Origin: Roseibium sp. MMSF_3412
GTDB lineage: Bacteria; Pseudomonadota; Alphaproteobacteria; Rhizobiales; Stappiaceae
Assembly: GCF_030733265.1 (NCBI RefSeq)
Contig: NZ_JASHJI010000010.1
Coordinates: forward strand, 62,001-126,000
Length of the DNA: 64,000 nucleotides
Direction: 5' to 3'
Both the position numbers and the translations under genes were made by a program. A model generated the notes under the pieces. That model was not told the DNA's origin. It saw only the letters and a list, made by a program, of their open reading frames with translations, and ran no database searches. Positions 55,158-63,940 of this stretch are shown here, in pieces. How positions within the stretch are numbered: position 1 is the first letter of the stretch; each line of letters starts with the position of its first letter.

Positions 55158-57146
55158 ATGACCGATCTTGATAAACACCATCGCATGGCAAACGCGATCC
55201 GCTTTCTTGCAATTGATGCGGTGGAACAGGCGAAATCCGGACACCCCGGACTGCCCATGGGTGCGGCCGATATCGCAACGGTGCTGTTTACCGAATTCCT
55301 GAAATTCGATCCGACGGCCCCGGACTGGGCAGACCGCGACCGGTTCGTTCTGTCCGCCGGGCACGGCTCGATGCTGCTTTACAGCCTGCTTTACCTGCTC
55401 GGTTACGAAGACTTCACGCTGGACGAACTCAAGAACTTCCGCCAGCTCGGCTCGCGCACGGCGGGTCACCCCGAATACGGCCACGGTGCCGGCATTGAAA
55501 CCACCACCGGTCCGCTCGGCCAGGGTTTCGGCAACGCCGTCGGCATGGCGATCGCGGAGCGGCTGCAGGCGGACCGTTTCGGAAAGCCGCTCGTCGATCA
55601 CTACACCTATGTGCTTGCCGGGGATGGCTGCCTCATGGAGGGCATCAGCCAGGAAGCCCTGACACTGGCCGGTCACCTGAAGCTGAACAAACTGATCGTG
55701 TTCTGGGACGACAACGGCATTTCAATCGACGGCAAGGTCGAGATCACCGACAGCACCAACCAGCTGGAACGGTTTGAAGCCTCCGGCTGGAACACTCTGC
55801 GCGTCGATGGACACGATCCGGAGGCGATCGCCGCTGTCATCAGACAGGCGCAGGAAAGCGACAGCCCGACCCTGATCGCAGCCAAGACGACGATCGGTTT
55901 CGGCGCCCCCAACAAGGCCGGCACCGCCAAAGCGCATGGTGCACCGCTCGGCGCTGAGGAAATCGCACTCACACGCGAGGCGCTCAACTGGCCGCATGAG
56001 CCCTTCGAGGTCCCGAGCGACATCCTGGACGCATGGCGCATTGCAGGTCTGAGATCTGCCCATGCACACAAGGACTGGCAGAAGCGCTTCGCGGATGCCG
56101 ATACGGAGGTCCGGGCCGAGTTCGAACGCCGCAATCGCGGCGACCTGCCGTCCACGTTCACCCAGGCTGTCCTCGACTACAAGAAACAGCTCGCCGCCGA
56201 CCAGCCGACCATGGCAACCCGCAAGGCGTCCGAAGCGGTTCTCAATGTTATCAATGAAGTGGTGCCCGAAACGATCGGCGGTTCCGCCGACCTGACCGGT
56301 TCAAACAACACCAAGACACCGCAGACCGTGCCCGTGACGCCCGACGATTTCTCGGGCCGTTACATCCACTACGGCATCCGCGAACACGGCATGGCCGCCG
56401 CGATGAACGGCATGGCTCTGCACGGCGGGATCATCCCCTATTCCGGCGGCTTCCTGATCTTCTCCGATTACTGCCGCCCGTCGATCCGCCTCGCCGCCCT
56501 GATGAAGCAGCGGGTCATTCACGTCATGACCCATGACTCCATCGGACTTGGCGAAGACGGACCGACCCACCAGCCGGTCGAACACTTTGCGGCCCTGCGG
56601 GCGATCCCGGACCTGACCCTGTACCGTCCGGCGGATATCACCGAGACCCTGGAATGCTGGCAGCTTGCACTGGAACACCGGGACGGGCCGTCCGTTCTGG
56701 CGCTCACCCGTCAGAACCTGCCGTCCGTACGCAAGACTTATGAGGAAAACAACCTGTGCGCCAAGGGTGCATACGTGCTCGTGGACACGGATGACGAGGC
56801 CGCCGTCACCCTCTTCGCTTCGGGGTCCGAAGTGGAAATCGCGGTTGACGCGCAAAAGGAACTTTCCGAGGCCGGTATTGCGGCCAGGGTCGTTTCCGTG
56901 CCCTCCTTCGAACTGTTCGAAGCCCAGTCCGACGACTACAAGGCCGACGTGATCGGCAACAGCGCCGTCAAGGTCGCCGTGGAAGCCGGCATTCGCATGG
57001 GGTGGGACCGTTTTATCGGAAACGACGGCATCTTTGTCGGCATGTCCGGCTTCGGTGCCAGCGGCCCATACAAGGCCCTTTACGAACACTTCGGCATCAC
57101 CTCGGACGCGGTTGTCGCGTCGGTGAAGGAACGGCTCGAAGCGTAA
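55158..57146 (+). CDS. tkt: transketolase
   Basis: A 662-residue thiamine-diphosphate enzyme that moves two-carbon units in the pentose phosphate and Calvin-type pathways. The start [20 protein letters not shown] is typical. Also seen are [17 protein letters not shown], the ThDP motif [20 protein letters not shown] near 160, [20 protein letters not shown] near 460, and the C-terminal domain. All catalytic regions are intact. The start at 55158 is preferred to upstream codons that lack family sequence. It heads the plus-strand carbon block tkt-gap-pgk-VOC-fba. Confidence 0.97.
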   Translation: MTDLDKHHRMANAIRFLAIDAVEQAKSGHPGLPMGAADIATVLFTEFLKFDPTAPDWADRDRFVLSAGHGSMLLYSLLYLLGYEDFTLDELKNFRQLGSRTAGHPEYGHGAGIETTTGPLGQGFGNAVGMAIAERLQADRFGKPLVDHYTYVLAGDGCLMEGISQEALTLAGHLKLNKLIVFWDDNGISIDGKVEITDSTNQLERFEASGWNTLRVDGHDPEAIAAVIRQAQESDSPTLIAAKTTIGFGAPNKAGTAKAHGAPLGAEEIALTREALNWPHEPFEVPSDILDAWRIAGLRSAHAHKDWQKRFADADTEVRAEFERRNRGDLPSTFTQAVLDYKKQLAADQPTMATRKASEAVLNVINEVVPETIGGSADLTGSNNTKTPQTVPVTPDDFSGRYIHYGIREHGMAAAMNGMALHGGIIPYSGGFLIFSDYCRPSIRLAALMKQRVIHVMTHDSIGLGEDGPTHQPVEHFAALRAIPDLTLYRPADITETLECWQLALEHRDGPSVLALTRQNLPSVRKTYEENNLCAKGAYVLVDTDDEAAVTLFASGSEVEIAVDAQKELSEAGIAARVVSVPSFELFEAQSDDYKADVIGNSAVKVAVEAGIRMGWDRFIGNDGIFVGMSGFGASGPYKALYEHFGITSDAVVASVKERLEA

Positions 57147-57193
57147 TTGAATTCAATGCCCGGCGGCTTTTCCTCCATAAGGCGCCGGGACCT

Positions 57194-57235
57194 GAGCACA
57201 TGAGTGCTCTCTATCGCAACCACCCTCGGGTGGTT
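57194..57235 (+). promoter_or_regulatory. two small palindromes between tkt and gap
   Basis: GAGCAC-ATGA-GTGCTC (57194-57209) is followed after eight bases by the perfect palindrome AACCACCC-TC-GGGTGGTT (57218-57235), 54 bases before the gap start. No T-run follows, so they look like operators or leader structures rather than a terminator. Confidence 0.4.
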
Positions 57236-57288
57236 CACCAATCGGCGTCCGGATCTTGAACGGATGCCCGGGATTGCGGGAGTGGAAA

Positions 57289-58299
57289 ATGGTAACCAAG
57301 GTAGCAATCAACGGCTTTGGCCGCATCGGCCGGAATGTTCTGCGGGCCATCGTGGAAAGCGGCCGGACGGATATCGAAGTTGTCGGGATCAACGATCTCG
57401 GACCGGTTGAAACCAACGCGCACCTGCTGCGTTACGATTCGGTTCATGGCCGGTTCCCGGCCGAGGTCGTGGTCGACGGCGACACCATCGCGGTCGGCGG
57501 CGGCAAGCCGATCAAGGTCACGGCGATCCGCGACCCGAAAGAGCTGCCCTGGGGCGAGCTTGGCGTTGAAGTCGCCCTGGAATGCACGGGCATCTTCACC
57601 GCAAAGGAAAAAGCATCTATGCATCTGGAAGCCGGCGCCAAGCGCGTTCTGGTTTCCGCGCCTGCCGCAGGCGCCGACAAGACCATCGTCTACGGCGTCA
57701 ACGACAGCGCCCTGACTGCTGAAGATCTCGTTGTTTCGAACGCGTCCTGCACGACCAACTGCCTGTCCCCGGTCGCCTATGTGCTGAACGAAGCCATTGG
57801 CATCGAGCACGGCTTCATGACCACGATCCACTCCTACACCGGTGACCAGCCGACGCTGGACACCATGCACAAGGATCTTTACCGCGCCCGCGCAGCGGCC
57901 ATGTCCATGATCCCGACTTCGACCGGTGCCGCCAAGGCGGTCGGCCTGGTGCTGCCGGAACTCAACGGCAAGCTGGACGGCGTTGCGATCCGCGTTCCCA
58001 CCCCGAACGTCTCCGTTGTCGACCTCAATTTCATCGCCTCGCGCGCGACGACCGTCGAGGAAATCAACAGCGCAATCCGCGAAGCTGCCGACGGCAAGCT
58101 GAAGGGCATCCTCGGCTACACGGACGAGAAGCTGGTGTCGATGGACTTCAACCACGACAGCCACTCATCGGTCTTCCACACCGACCAGACCAAGGTTCTG
58201 GACGGCACATTTGTCCGCATCCTGTCCTGGTATGACAATGAGTGGGGCTTCTCCAACCGCATGTCCGACACGGCCGTTGCCATGGCAAAGCTGATCTGA
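57289..58299 (+). CDS. gap: glyceraldehyde-3-phosphate dehydrogenase
   Basis: A 336-residue enzyme. The NAD fold starts [20 protein letters not shown]. The catalytic Cys is in [20 protein letters not shown] near residue 155, and the C-terminal [11 protein letters not shown] is present. A complete GAPDH that interconverts glyceraldehyde-3-phosphate and 1,3-bisphosphoglycerate. The start at 57289 is canonical and preceded by GCGGGAGTGG. It is followed by a terminator, so pgk is probably transcribed from a separate promoter. Confidence 0.97.
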   Translation: MVTKVAINGFGRIGRNVLRAIVESGRTDIEVVGINDLGPVETNAHLLRYDSVHGRFPAEVVVDGDTIAVGGGKPIKVTAIRDPKELPWGELGVEVALECTGIFTAKEKASMHLEAGAKRVLVSAPAAGADKTIVYGVNDSALTAEDLVVSNASCTTNCLSPVAYVLNEAIGIEHGFMTTIHSYTGDQPTLDTMHKDLYRARAAAMSMIPTSTGAAKAVGLVLPELNGKLDGVAIRVPTPNVSVVDLNFIASRATTVEEINSAIREAADGKLKGILGYTDEKLVSMDFNHDSHSSVFHTDQTKVLDGTFVRILSWYDNEWGFSNRMSDTAVAMAKLI

Positions 58300-58336
58300 C
58301 GCATAGGTTGGATGTTTCAGCATCCGATTTGAGTGA

Positions 58337-58370
58337 GGGCGGATGCAGTGATTCTGCAGCCGCCTTTTTC
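58337..58370 (+). terminator. terminator of gap
   Basis: The outer stem GGCGG/CCGCC and inner GCAG/CTGC form a hairpin followed directly by five T residues, 38 bases after the gap stop. Confidence 0.75.
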
Positions 58371-58461
58371 ATGACGCCAACGTGCTCCGTGCCCACAAGC
58401 AACTACCAGCACAGCTCAGTTGCGATATACGAGAGAGAAAGAGAAAGTCAGGTGCTGTTCC

Positions 58462-58653
58462 GTGTCATTCTTTGAATTTGTTTTCTCGTTCTGGGGCGCG
58501 TTGGTGCTCGTGGTTTCGTTCGCATTCGCACTTGTGGTGTGGGTGGAATTCGGTGGTAGTCAGTATCGGCCAAAGTGGTTTGCTAAAATTGACAGGCGAA
58601 AAACGGCACTCATGAAAAACCAAAACCGTGACGACGTTTCATCGAATATGTAG
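58462..58653 (+). CDS. possible 63-residue small membrane protein between gap and pgk
   Basis: A GTG start gives [20 protein letters not shown], one clear membrane helix (about 5-28), then a basic tail ([20 protein letters not shown]). The helix-plus-basic tail obeys the positive-inside rule, and an AGGTG sequence lies 8-12 bases upstream. The codon use is less GC-rich than in the neighbours, and no family is recognised. It could be a real small gene or a chance frame in the gap-pgk spacer. Confidence 0.4.
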   Translation: MSFFEFVFSFWGALVLVVSFAFALVVWVEFGGSQYRPKWFAKIDRRKTALMKNQNRDDVSSNM

Positions 58654-58688
58654 CAATCATTGCTATCGGCAATTTGGAGAAGGCAATC

Positions 58689-59888
58689 ATGCCACAAAGT
58701 TTCAAAACTCTCGACGACCTGTCCGACATCACCGGCAAGCGCGTGCTTGTGCGCGTTGATCTCAACGTTCCGATGGACGGCGGCAGGGTCACCGACACGA
58801 CGCGGATCGAACGCGTGCTGCCGACCATTCGCGAACTTTCCGGCAAAGGCGCAAAAGTCATCCTGCTCGCCCATTTCGGCCGCCCGAAGGGCGAACGCGT
58901 CGCGGAGATGTCGCTCGCACCGGTGGCTCCGGCTGTCGCGGAATTATTGGAAAAGCCGGTCGCCTTCGCCGATGACTGCATCGGCCCGGCAGCGGCAAAC
59001 GCCATTGCCGCTCTGCCGGATGGTGGTGTTCTACTCCTGGAAAACACCCGCTATCACAAGGGCGAAGAGAAGAACGACCCGGAGTTCGCCAGCCAGCTTG
59101 CGGCAAACGGCGACATCTATGTCAATGATGCCTTTTCCGCCGCGCACCGTGCACATGGTTCGACCGAAGGCATTGCCAGGCTTCTTCCCGCCTATGCGGG
59201 CCGCACCATGCAGGCTGAGCTGGAAGCGCTCGGCTCCGCCCTCGGCGAACCGGTGCGGCCGGTATTGGCCGTTGTTGGCGGCGCGAAGGTTTCTTCCAAG
59301 ATCGATCTCCTGGAAAACCTCGTTTCCAAGGTCGACATGCTGGTGATCGGCGGCGGCATGGCCAACACCTTCCTTGCGGCCAAGGGTACCGATGTCGGCA
59401 AATCGTTGTGCGAGCACGATCTTGCGGATACGGCAAGGAAGATCATGACGGCAGCCGAGGCGGCCAACTGCGAAATCGTGCTGCCCGACGATGCCGTCGT
59501 TGCCAGGGAATTCAAGGCCGGCGCGGACAACGAAACGGTCGCGCTCGACGCCATTCCCGCCGACGCGATGATCCTGGATGTCGGCGCAGCCTCCATCAAT
59601 ACTGTCATTTCGAAGATCGATGCGGCCAAGACCCTGGTGTGGAACGGTCCGCTCGGCGCGTTCGAGATCGCGCCTTTCGACAAGGCAACGGTGGCTGCTG
59701 CGCAGCACGCAGCCGACAACACCCGGGCTGGCAAACTGAACTCTGTCGCGGGTGGCGGCGACACGGTCGCGGCGCTCAACCACGCTGGCGCGGCGGCAAG
59801 TTTCTCCTATGTCTCCACTGCAGGCGGTGCTTTCCTGGAATGGCTGGAAGGCAAGGAACTGCCGGGCGTCAAGGCTCTGGAAGGCTGA
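58689..59888 (+). CDS. pgk: phosphoglycerate kinase
   Basis: A 399-residue enzyme that transfers phosphate between 1,3-bisphosphoglycerate and [23 protein letters not shown] near residue 20, [10 protein letters not shown] near 62, [17 protein letters not shown] near 150 and the C-terminal [13 protein letters not shown] loop are typical and complete. The start at 58689 has a GGAGAAGG ribosome site. The VOC-family gene follows after 20 bases and is likely co-transcribed. Confidence 0.97.
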   Translation: MPQSFKTLDDLSDITGKRVLVRVDLNVPMDGGRVTDTTRIERVLPTIRELSGKGAKVILLAHFGRPKGERVAEMSLAPVAPAVAELLEKPVAFADDCIGPAAANAIAALPDGGVLLLENTRYHKGEEKNDPEFASQLAANGDIYVNDAFSAAHRAHGSTEGIARLLPAYAGRTMQAELEALGSALGEPVRPVLAVVGGAKVSSKIDLLENLVSKVDMLVIGGGMANTFLAAKGTDVGKSLCEHDLADTARKIMTAAEAANCEIVLPDDAVVAREFKAGADNETVALDAIPADAMILDVGAASINTVISKIDAAKTLVWNGPLGAFEIAPFDKATVAAAQHAADNTRAGKLNSVAGGGDTVAALNHAGAAASFSYVSTAGGAFLEWLEGKELPGVKALEG

Positions 59889-59908
59889 ATTCCAAAAAGG
59901 AGGAAAAC

Positions 59909-60277
59909 ATGCAGCGTTGTTTTGCAAACATTCTGACGGAAGAAGTCGCGGCAACCGCCGCTTTCTACGAAACGCTGCTTGGCATGACGCCGAAATTTTC
60001 CTCCGACTGGTTCGTCAACCTTGCGGATCCGGACAATAAAGGCATTGAACTTGGCATCTTGAAACAGACCAGCGAGATCGTTCCGGCCAGGGCCCAGAAG
60101 GCACCGGCCGGGATCATGCTGACATTCGTCGTGGACGATTGCGATGCCATCTACGAAAAGGCGCAGGCGGCAAAGGCCGTGATCGTCGAGCCGCCACGCG
60201 AAATGCCATATGGTCAGCGCCGCATGGTCCTGAGAGACCCTGCCGGGACGTTCGTCGACATCAGCTCGCTTGTTTGA
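59909..60277 (+). CDS. VOC-family (glyoxalase/bleomycin-resistance fold) protein
   Basis: A 122-residue protein with the paired beta-alpha-beta-beta-beta units of the VOC superfamily (FANILTEEVAATAAFYETLL and MLTFVVDDCDAIYEKAQAAK, ending MVLRDPAGTFVDISSLV). The metal-ligand pattern is only partly preserved: a Glu in GIELGI is seen, but the His expected at the N-terminus is absent. It may be a metal-free member. The ribosome site AAAGGAGG is strong. It is co-transcribed with pgk. No substrate can be assigned. Confidence 0.82.
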   Translation: MQRCFANILTEEVAATAAFYETLLGMTPKFSSDWFVNLADPDNKGIELGILKQTSEIVPARAQKAPAGIMLTFVVDDCDAIYEKAQAAKAVIVEPPREMPYGQRRMVLRDPAGTFVDISSLV

Positions 60278-60308
60278 CACGGTCCTTGTTCGAAGGTCTT
60301 ACGCCTGA

Positions 60309-60333
60309 AATTAATTCGCCATCCGAATTAATT
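60309..60333. promoter_or_regulatory. AT-rich perfect palindrome upstream of fba
   Basis: AATTAATTCG (60309-60318) and CGAATTAATT (60324-60333) form 10-base arms around CCATC, 173 bases before the fba start. There is no T-run after it, so an operator is more likely than a terminator. Confidence 0.45.
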
Positions 60334-60505
60334 GTGCTCGCAAATTTTCGCCATGCGCTTGTATTTAAATTGATTTAAGCGGTCGCGCCGCTCTTTCCAA
60401 GCTTGAGAATCTTGTTAGAACGACCACAGATTGACGCACTGCCGCAACGTATTTCAGACTTCCAGGATCCGCGGCAGGCGGGACACCGATACCGGGAGAC
60501 AATTG

Positions 60506-61573
60506 ATGGCTCGAATTACCCTTCGCCAGTTGCTTGATCACGCTGCAGAGAACGACTACGGCGTTCCCGCATTCAACATCAACAACATGGAGCAGGCACT
60601 GGCGATCATGGCGGCGGCGGACCAGACCGATTCCCCCGTCATCATCCAGGCATCCCGCGGTGCCCGCGCCTATGCCCACGACGTGATGCTGAAGCACATG
60701 ATGGATGCCGTCGTCGAGATCTACCCGCATATTCCGGTCTGCGTCCATCTGGACCACGGCAACGCGCCGCAGACCTGTATGACCGCCATCCAGGCCGGCT
60801 TTACGTCTGTGATGATGGACGGCTCGCTCGAAGCGGACGGCAAGACGCCGGCCAACTGGGATTACAATGTCGGCGTCACCAAGACGGTCACCGACATGTC
60901 GCATCTGGGCGGCATCTCCGTCGAAGGCGAACTCGGCGTGCTCGGATCGCTTGAAACCGGCATGGGCGACAAGGAAGACGGACATGGCGCGGAAGGCAAG
61001 CTCAGCCACGACCAGCTGCTGACCGATCCGGCCGAAGCGGTCAAGTTCGTTCAGGAGACCAAGGTCGACGCGCTTGCGATTGCGATGGGCACCAGCCACG
61101 GTGCCTACAAGTTCACGCGCCAGCCCGACGGTGAGATCCTGGCCATGCATGTGATCGAGGAAATTCACAGGCGCCTGCCGGACACGCACCTTGTGATGCA
61201 CGGCTCTTCGTCGGTTCCCCAGGACCTGCAGGACATCATCAACCAGTATGGCGGTGAAATGCCCCAGACCTGGGGCGTGCCCGTGGAGGAAATCCAGCGC
61301 GGCATCAAGAACGGCGTCCGCAAGATCAACATCGACACGGACAACCGCATGGCGCTCACCGGTCAGATCCGCCGTGTCCTCAGCGAAAACCCGGGTGAGT
61401 TCGATCCGCGCAAATATCTGAAACCGGCCCGCGAGGCCATGCAGAAGCTCTGCGTCGAACGTCTGGAAGCCTTCAACACGGCCGGGCAGGCTTCCAAGAT
61501 CACCAAAATCATCACGCTCTCCGAAATGGCCGCGCGTTACGCCGACGGAAGTCTCGACCCGAAAATCGGCTAG
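60506..61573 (+). CDS. fba: class II fructose-bisphosphate aldolase
   Basis: A 355-residue zinc aldolase (CbbA subgroup). It starts [20 protein letters not shown]. Metal ligands are in VHLDHGNAP near residue 83, [15 protein letters not shown] near 140-150, and [10 protein letters not shown] and MHGSSSVPQ further on, with the substrate loop [13 protein letters not shown] near 278. It cleaves fructose-1,6-bisphosphate (or sedoheptulose-1,7-bisphosphate). The start at 60506 is canonical. The stop codon TAG is the first three bases of a 35-base inverted repeat. Confidence 0.96.
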   Translation: MARITLRQLLDHAAENDYGVPAFNINNMEQALAIMAAADQTDSPVIIQASRGARAYAHDVMLKHMMDAVVEIYPHIPVCVHLDHGNAPQTCMTAIQAGFTSVMMDGSLEADGKTPANWDYNVGVTKTVTDMSHLGGISVEGELGVLGSLETGMGDKEDGHGAEGKLSHDQLLTDPAEAVKFVQETKVDALAIAMGTSHGAYKFTRQPDGEILAMHVIEEIHRRLPDTHLVMHGSSSVPQDLQDIINQYGGEMPQTWGVPVEEIQRGIKNGVRKINIDTDNRMALTGQIRRVLSENPGEFDPRKYLKPAREAMQKLCVERLEAFNTAGQASKITKIITLSEMAARYADGSLDPKIG

Positions 61574-61605
61574 AGCATCGGGCGGTAAGTGTGCACGATG
61601 CTCTA
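61571..61605. repeat. inverted repeat that contains the fba stop codon
   Basis: TAGAGCATCG (61571-61580) and CGATGCTCTA (61596-61605) are exact inverted arms around 15 bases. The left arm begins with the fba stop. It resembles the AGAGCATG-type intergenic palindromes frequent in Hyphomicrobiales, followed as there by an ACCGGTTTTCA-like sequence. Confidence 0.6.
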
Positions 61606-61642
61606 ACCCACCGGTTTTCACCGCTCAGATCATAGATTTCTT

Positions 61643-61669
61643 GAAAGAGGGGCCTTGCGTCCCTCTTTC
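61643..61669 (+). terminator. hairpin after fba
   Basis: GAAAGAGGG (61643-61651) pairs with CCCTCTTTC (61661-61669) around nine bases. The following bases are only moderately T-rich (GCCGTCTTT), so termination efficiency is uncertain. Confidence 0.5.
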
Positions 61670-61677
61670 GCCGTCTT

Positions 61678-61945
61678 TAGGTGATGGACACATAAATAAG
61701 ACTGAAATGGCATGCGAAATGGCGAAATCCCGTCAGGAAGGGTGTGTGGAGCGGGCTTCCTGCCCGGTCAAGCACGCTAACGCCACGGGGTGAAGCCATT
61801 TCCATGTCCTTCGGATTTGACCGGCTTGCGCCTCCTCCGCGTTGCGAAAGGCTTGAAAATGAAGCACATTTCCTGCGCTTCCGCTCCTTGAGGCGAAGCA
61901 AGCCGCCTCAAACCATTTCGGCCTTATTCATGAGTCCATCACCTA
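61678..61945. repeat. short inverted-repeat (MITE-like) element, copy 2, longer form
   Basis: A 268-base element bounded by TAGGTGATGGACACATAAAT and, on the other strand, TAGGTGATGGACTCATGAAT. It is in opposite orientation to copy 1 at 42407-42566 and matches it over both ends and the GGGCTTCCTGCCCGGTC core. An internal block of about 108 bases (roughly 61799-61906) is present only here. There is no transposase. A frame of 74 codons covers most of it on the minus strand but looks like chance. The flanking TA on both sides would suit a TA target-site duplication. Confidence 0.85.
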
Positions 61946-61992
61946 GGGACAAGAACCCGAATGACAAGAACCGCTCCGACAGGACCTGAAAC

Positions 61993-62634
61993 GTGAATCG
62001 ACCACGCCTTTTTCTCGTAACGCCGCCCCAGTTCGATACCGATGACATGGCATCGAAAATCGAGCAGGCGTTCGCCGGTGGCGACATCGCGTGCATCCTG
62101 ATCTACCTGCCGGCTGAAAGCACCAAGGCCGTGCAGGAAGCAGCCGGCAAGCTGGTCCCGGTCATTCAGGCCGGCGGAGCCGCCGCCCTTGTCTATCGGG
62201 ACACGCAGGCTGCCGGGCGCAGCAACGCCGACGGTGTCCATGTCGATACGTCGCTTGAAGACGTCAAGCTCGCGGTGGAGAGTTTCCAGCCTGAGCGGAT
62301 CGTCGGCACGGGAGGCACCAAGCTCAAGCATGACGCCATGGAATGGGCGGAAACCGGCGTAGACTACCTGTTTTTCGGCAAGCTCGATCTTGATGAGCGC
62401 GACAAGGCGCATGACAAGACGCTTGCAGGTGCCGCATGGTGGGCCGAACTGTTTGAAACACCCTGTGTCGCGATGGCGGGCAACACTCTGGAGACCTTGC
62501 CCGAGGTCGCCGCGACAGGCGCGGATTTTGTTGCCCTTAAGGATGCGGCCTGGAAATCCGATGCGCCGATTTCAGAGGTCATTGCCATGGCCAACACCAT
62601 TCTGGAAGCCCACCCGTTTCCGGAGGGTGAATAG
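61993..62634 (+). CDS. ThiE-like thiamine phosphate synthase family protein (divergent)
   Basis: A 213-residue TIM-barrel protein. The family pattern is visible in RLFLVTPPQFD at the start, LVYRDTQAAGRSNADGVHVD near residue 70, and ETGVDYLFFGKLDLDER near 120. However, the usual diphosphate-binding TTTK-like loop and the canonical GVHLGQ motif are altered here. It may be a ThiE paralogue with a changed reaction. It starts at GTG (61993), with AGGACC upstream. It lies next to a Sel1-repeat gene and efp, not in a thiamine operon, and the TPP riboswitch operon is far away at 22-24 kb. Confidence 0.7.
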   Translation: MNRPRLFLVTPPQFDTDDMASKIEQAFAGGDIACILIYLPAESTKAVQEAAGKLVPVIQAGGAAALVYRDTQAAGRSNADGVHVDTSLEDVKLAVESFQPERIVGTGGTKLKHDAMEWAETGVDYLFFGKLDLDERDKAHDKTLAGAAWWAELFETPCVAMAGNTLETLPEVAATGADFVALKDAAWKSDAPISEVIAMANTILEAHPFPEGE

Positions 62635-62672
62635 ACGGCGGCATGCCGCTTACTGAACACGGAGTTGCAACG

Positions 62673-63782
62673 ATGTTGAAGGAAAGCTCCCGCCCCTGCC
62701 GTTTTCAGATGGCCGTGCTCGCGCTCGCCGGACCACTCCTGTTGCCGATCTCGATCGCACCTGCTGCGGCACAGGAGAAAAGTCCGGAAGCGGCGGAGCA
62801 AATCGAGCAGATCGTCGTCACCGAACCGGCCGTTATTGACATCACCACGCAGGAAAAGACGCTCTTTGGCATAATCGATGCCGGGCCGCCCGAATTCGAG
62901 GAAAAAAGCGAAGTCACGGCCGAGATGGCCTATTCCGCCTTTCAGCGCGGCTGGTTTCTGACAGCGCTGGGGCTCGCGACACCGCTTGCCGAGCAGGGCG
63001 ACAAGGCCGCTCAGGCACTGCTTGGCGTTCTTCACGAAAAAGGGCTGGGTATCAAGCTGGACAAGTCCAAGGCGGCCGACTGGTACACCCTTGCCGCCGC
63101 AGCGGGCGACAATGGATCGGCGCTGCAGCTGGCTCAGTTCTATCTGCTTGGAACAGGCGTCGAAGCCGACAAGGCGAAGGCTGCGGATCTGTTCGAACAG
63201 GCAGCCGATGCCGGCAATGCCTCGGCGCTCTACAATCTGGCTGTTCTCTATCAGGAAGGTGAAGGACGTCCCTTCAACGAGGAAAAGGCCCGCGCCCTCC
63301 TGGAAGAAGCAGCACGCAAGAACGATCCCGAAGCCCAGTATGCGCTCGGTCTGTCCTATCTTGAATCGCAGACGGGCCTGAACGATCCGGGTCAGGGAGC
63401 CTTCTGGCTCGGACGCGCGGCGCGCAGGGGTCACACGTCCGCGCAGGTCTACTACGGAATCCTGAGGCATCAGGGCAAGGGCGTCGATCCGAACGAGGCC
63501 GAAGCCGCCGACTGGTTCGAGCGGGCTGCCATTGCCGGCAATCCGGTCGCCATGAACCGCCTGGCGAGGATTTATGCGTATGGCCGCGGACGGGAACAGG
63601 ATTTCACGGCAGCCGCCGGCTGGCATCTGGCGGCGCGCTCAAACGGCGTGCCGGACTTCAATCTGGACAGGATCGTCGAAACGCTCGATGAAAAGACGAT
63701 CGAGGACGCACGCGTTTTGGCCGAACAGCACGCCACGACGCTGCTCGCACCGACCGAAGATCCGGCTGCGGAATCTCCGTAA
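62673..63782 (+). CDS. exported Sel1-like repeat protein
   Basis: A 369-residue protein with a signal peptide (ALAGPLLLPISIAPAAAQ). After an acidic linker, about seven Sel1/TPR-like helical repeats run from about residue 95 to 345, with the typical GDKAAQALLGVLHEKGLGI, GNASALYNLAVLYQEGEGRP, NDPEAQYALGLSYLESQTGL and GNPVAMNRLARIYAYGRGRE units. Such proteins scaffold partner proteins in the periplasm. The partner here is unknown. The start at 62673 (GGAG 12 bases upstream) is chosen over the ATG at 62643, as it puts the signal peptide near the end. It starts 38 bases after the ThiE-like gene and may be co-transcribed with it. Confidence 0.85.
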   Translation: MLKESSRPCRFQMAVLALAGPLLLPISIAPAAAQEKSPEAAEQIEQIVVTEPAVIDITTQEKTLFGIIDAGPPEFEEKSEVTAEMAYSAFQRGWFLTALGLATPLAEQGDKAAQALLGVLHEKGLGIKLDKSKAADWYTLAAAAGDNGSALQLAQFYLLGTGVEADKAKAADLFEQAADAGNASALYNLAVLYQEGEGRPFNEEKARALLEEAARKNDPEAQYALGLSYLESQTGLNDPGQGAFWLGRAARRGHTSAQVYYGILRHQGKGVDPNEAEAADWFERAAIAGNPVAMNRLARIYAYGRGREQDFTAAAGWHLAARSNGVPDFNLDRIVETLDEKTIEDARVLAEQHATTLLAPTEDPAAESP

Positions 63783-63940
63783 ATCGTCCCAGAGTGGGTC
63801 AAACCTAGGAGAAATTGCCTTTTTTCCTTGAAACGGCCCCGCTTTTGTGGTGGACAGTCGCGAGCATTTTCCGGCGCTTCGGTGATCTGCCGGGGTCCGC
63901 TCTGCTTCAGATCCTAACAATTCATAAAATCGGTCGTTCC

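Noticed and set aside
61677..61901. A 74-codon frame in the longer repeat element
   Set aside because: It covers most of the element and lacks a ribosome site or domain. Copy 1 lacks part of its span, so it does not look maintained as a gene.
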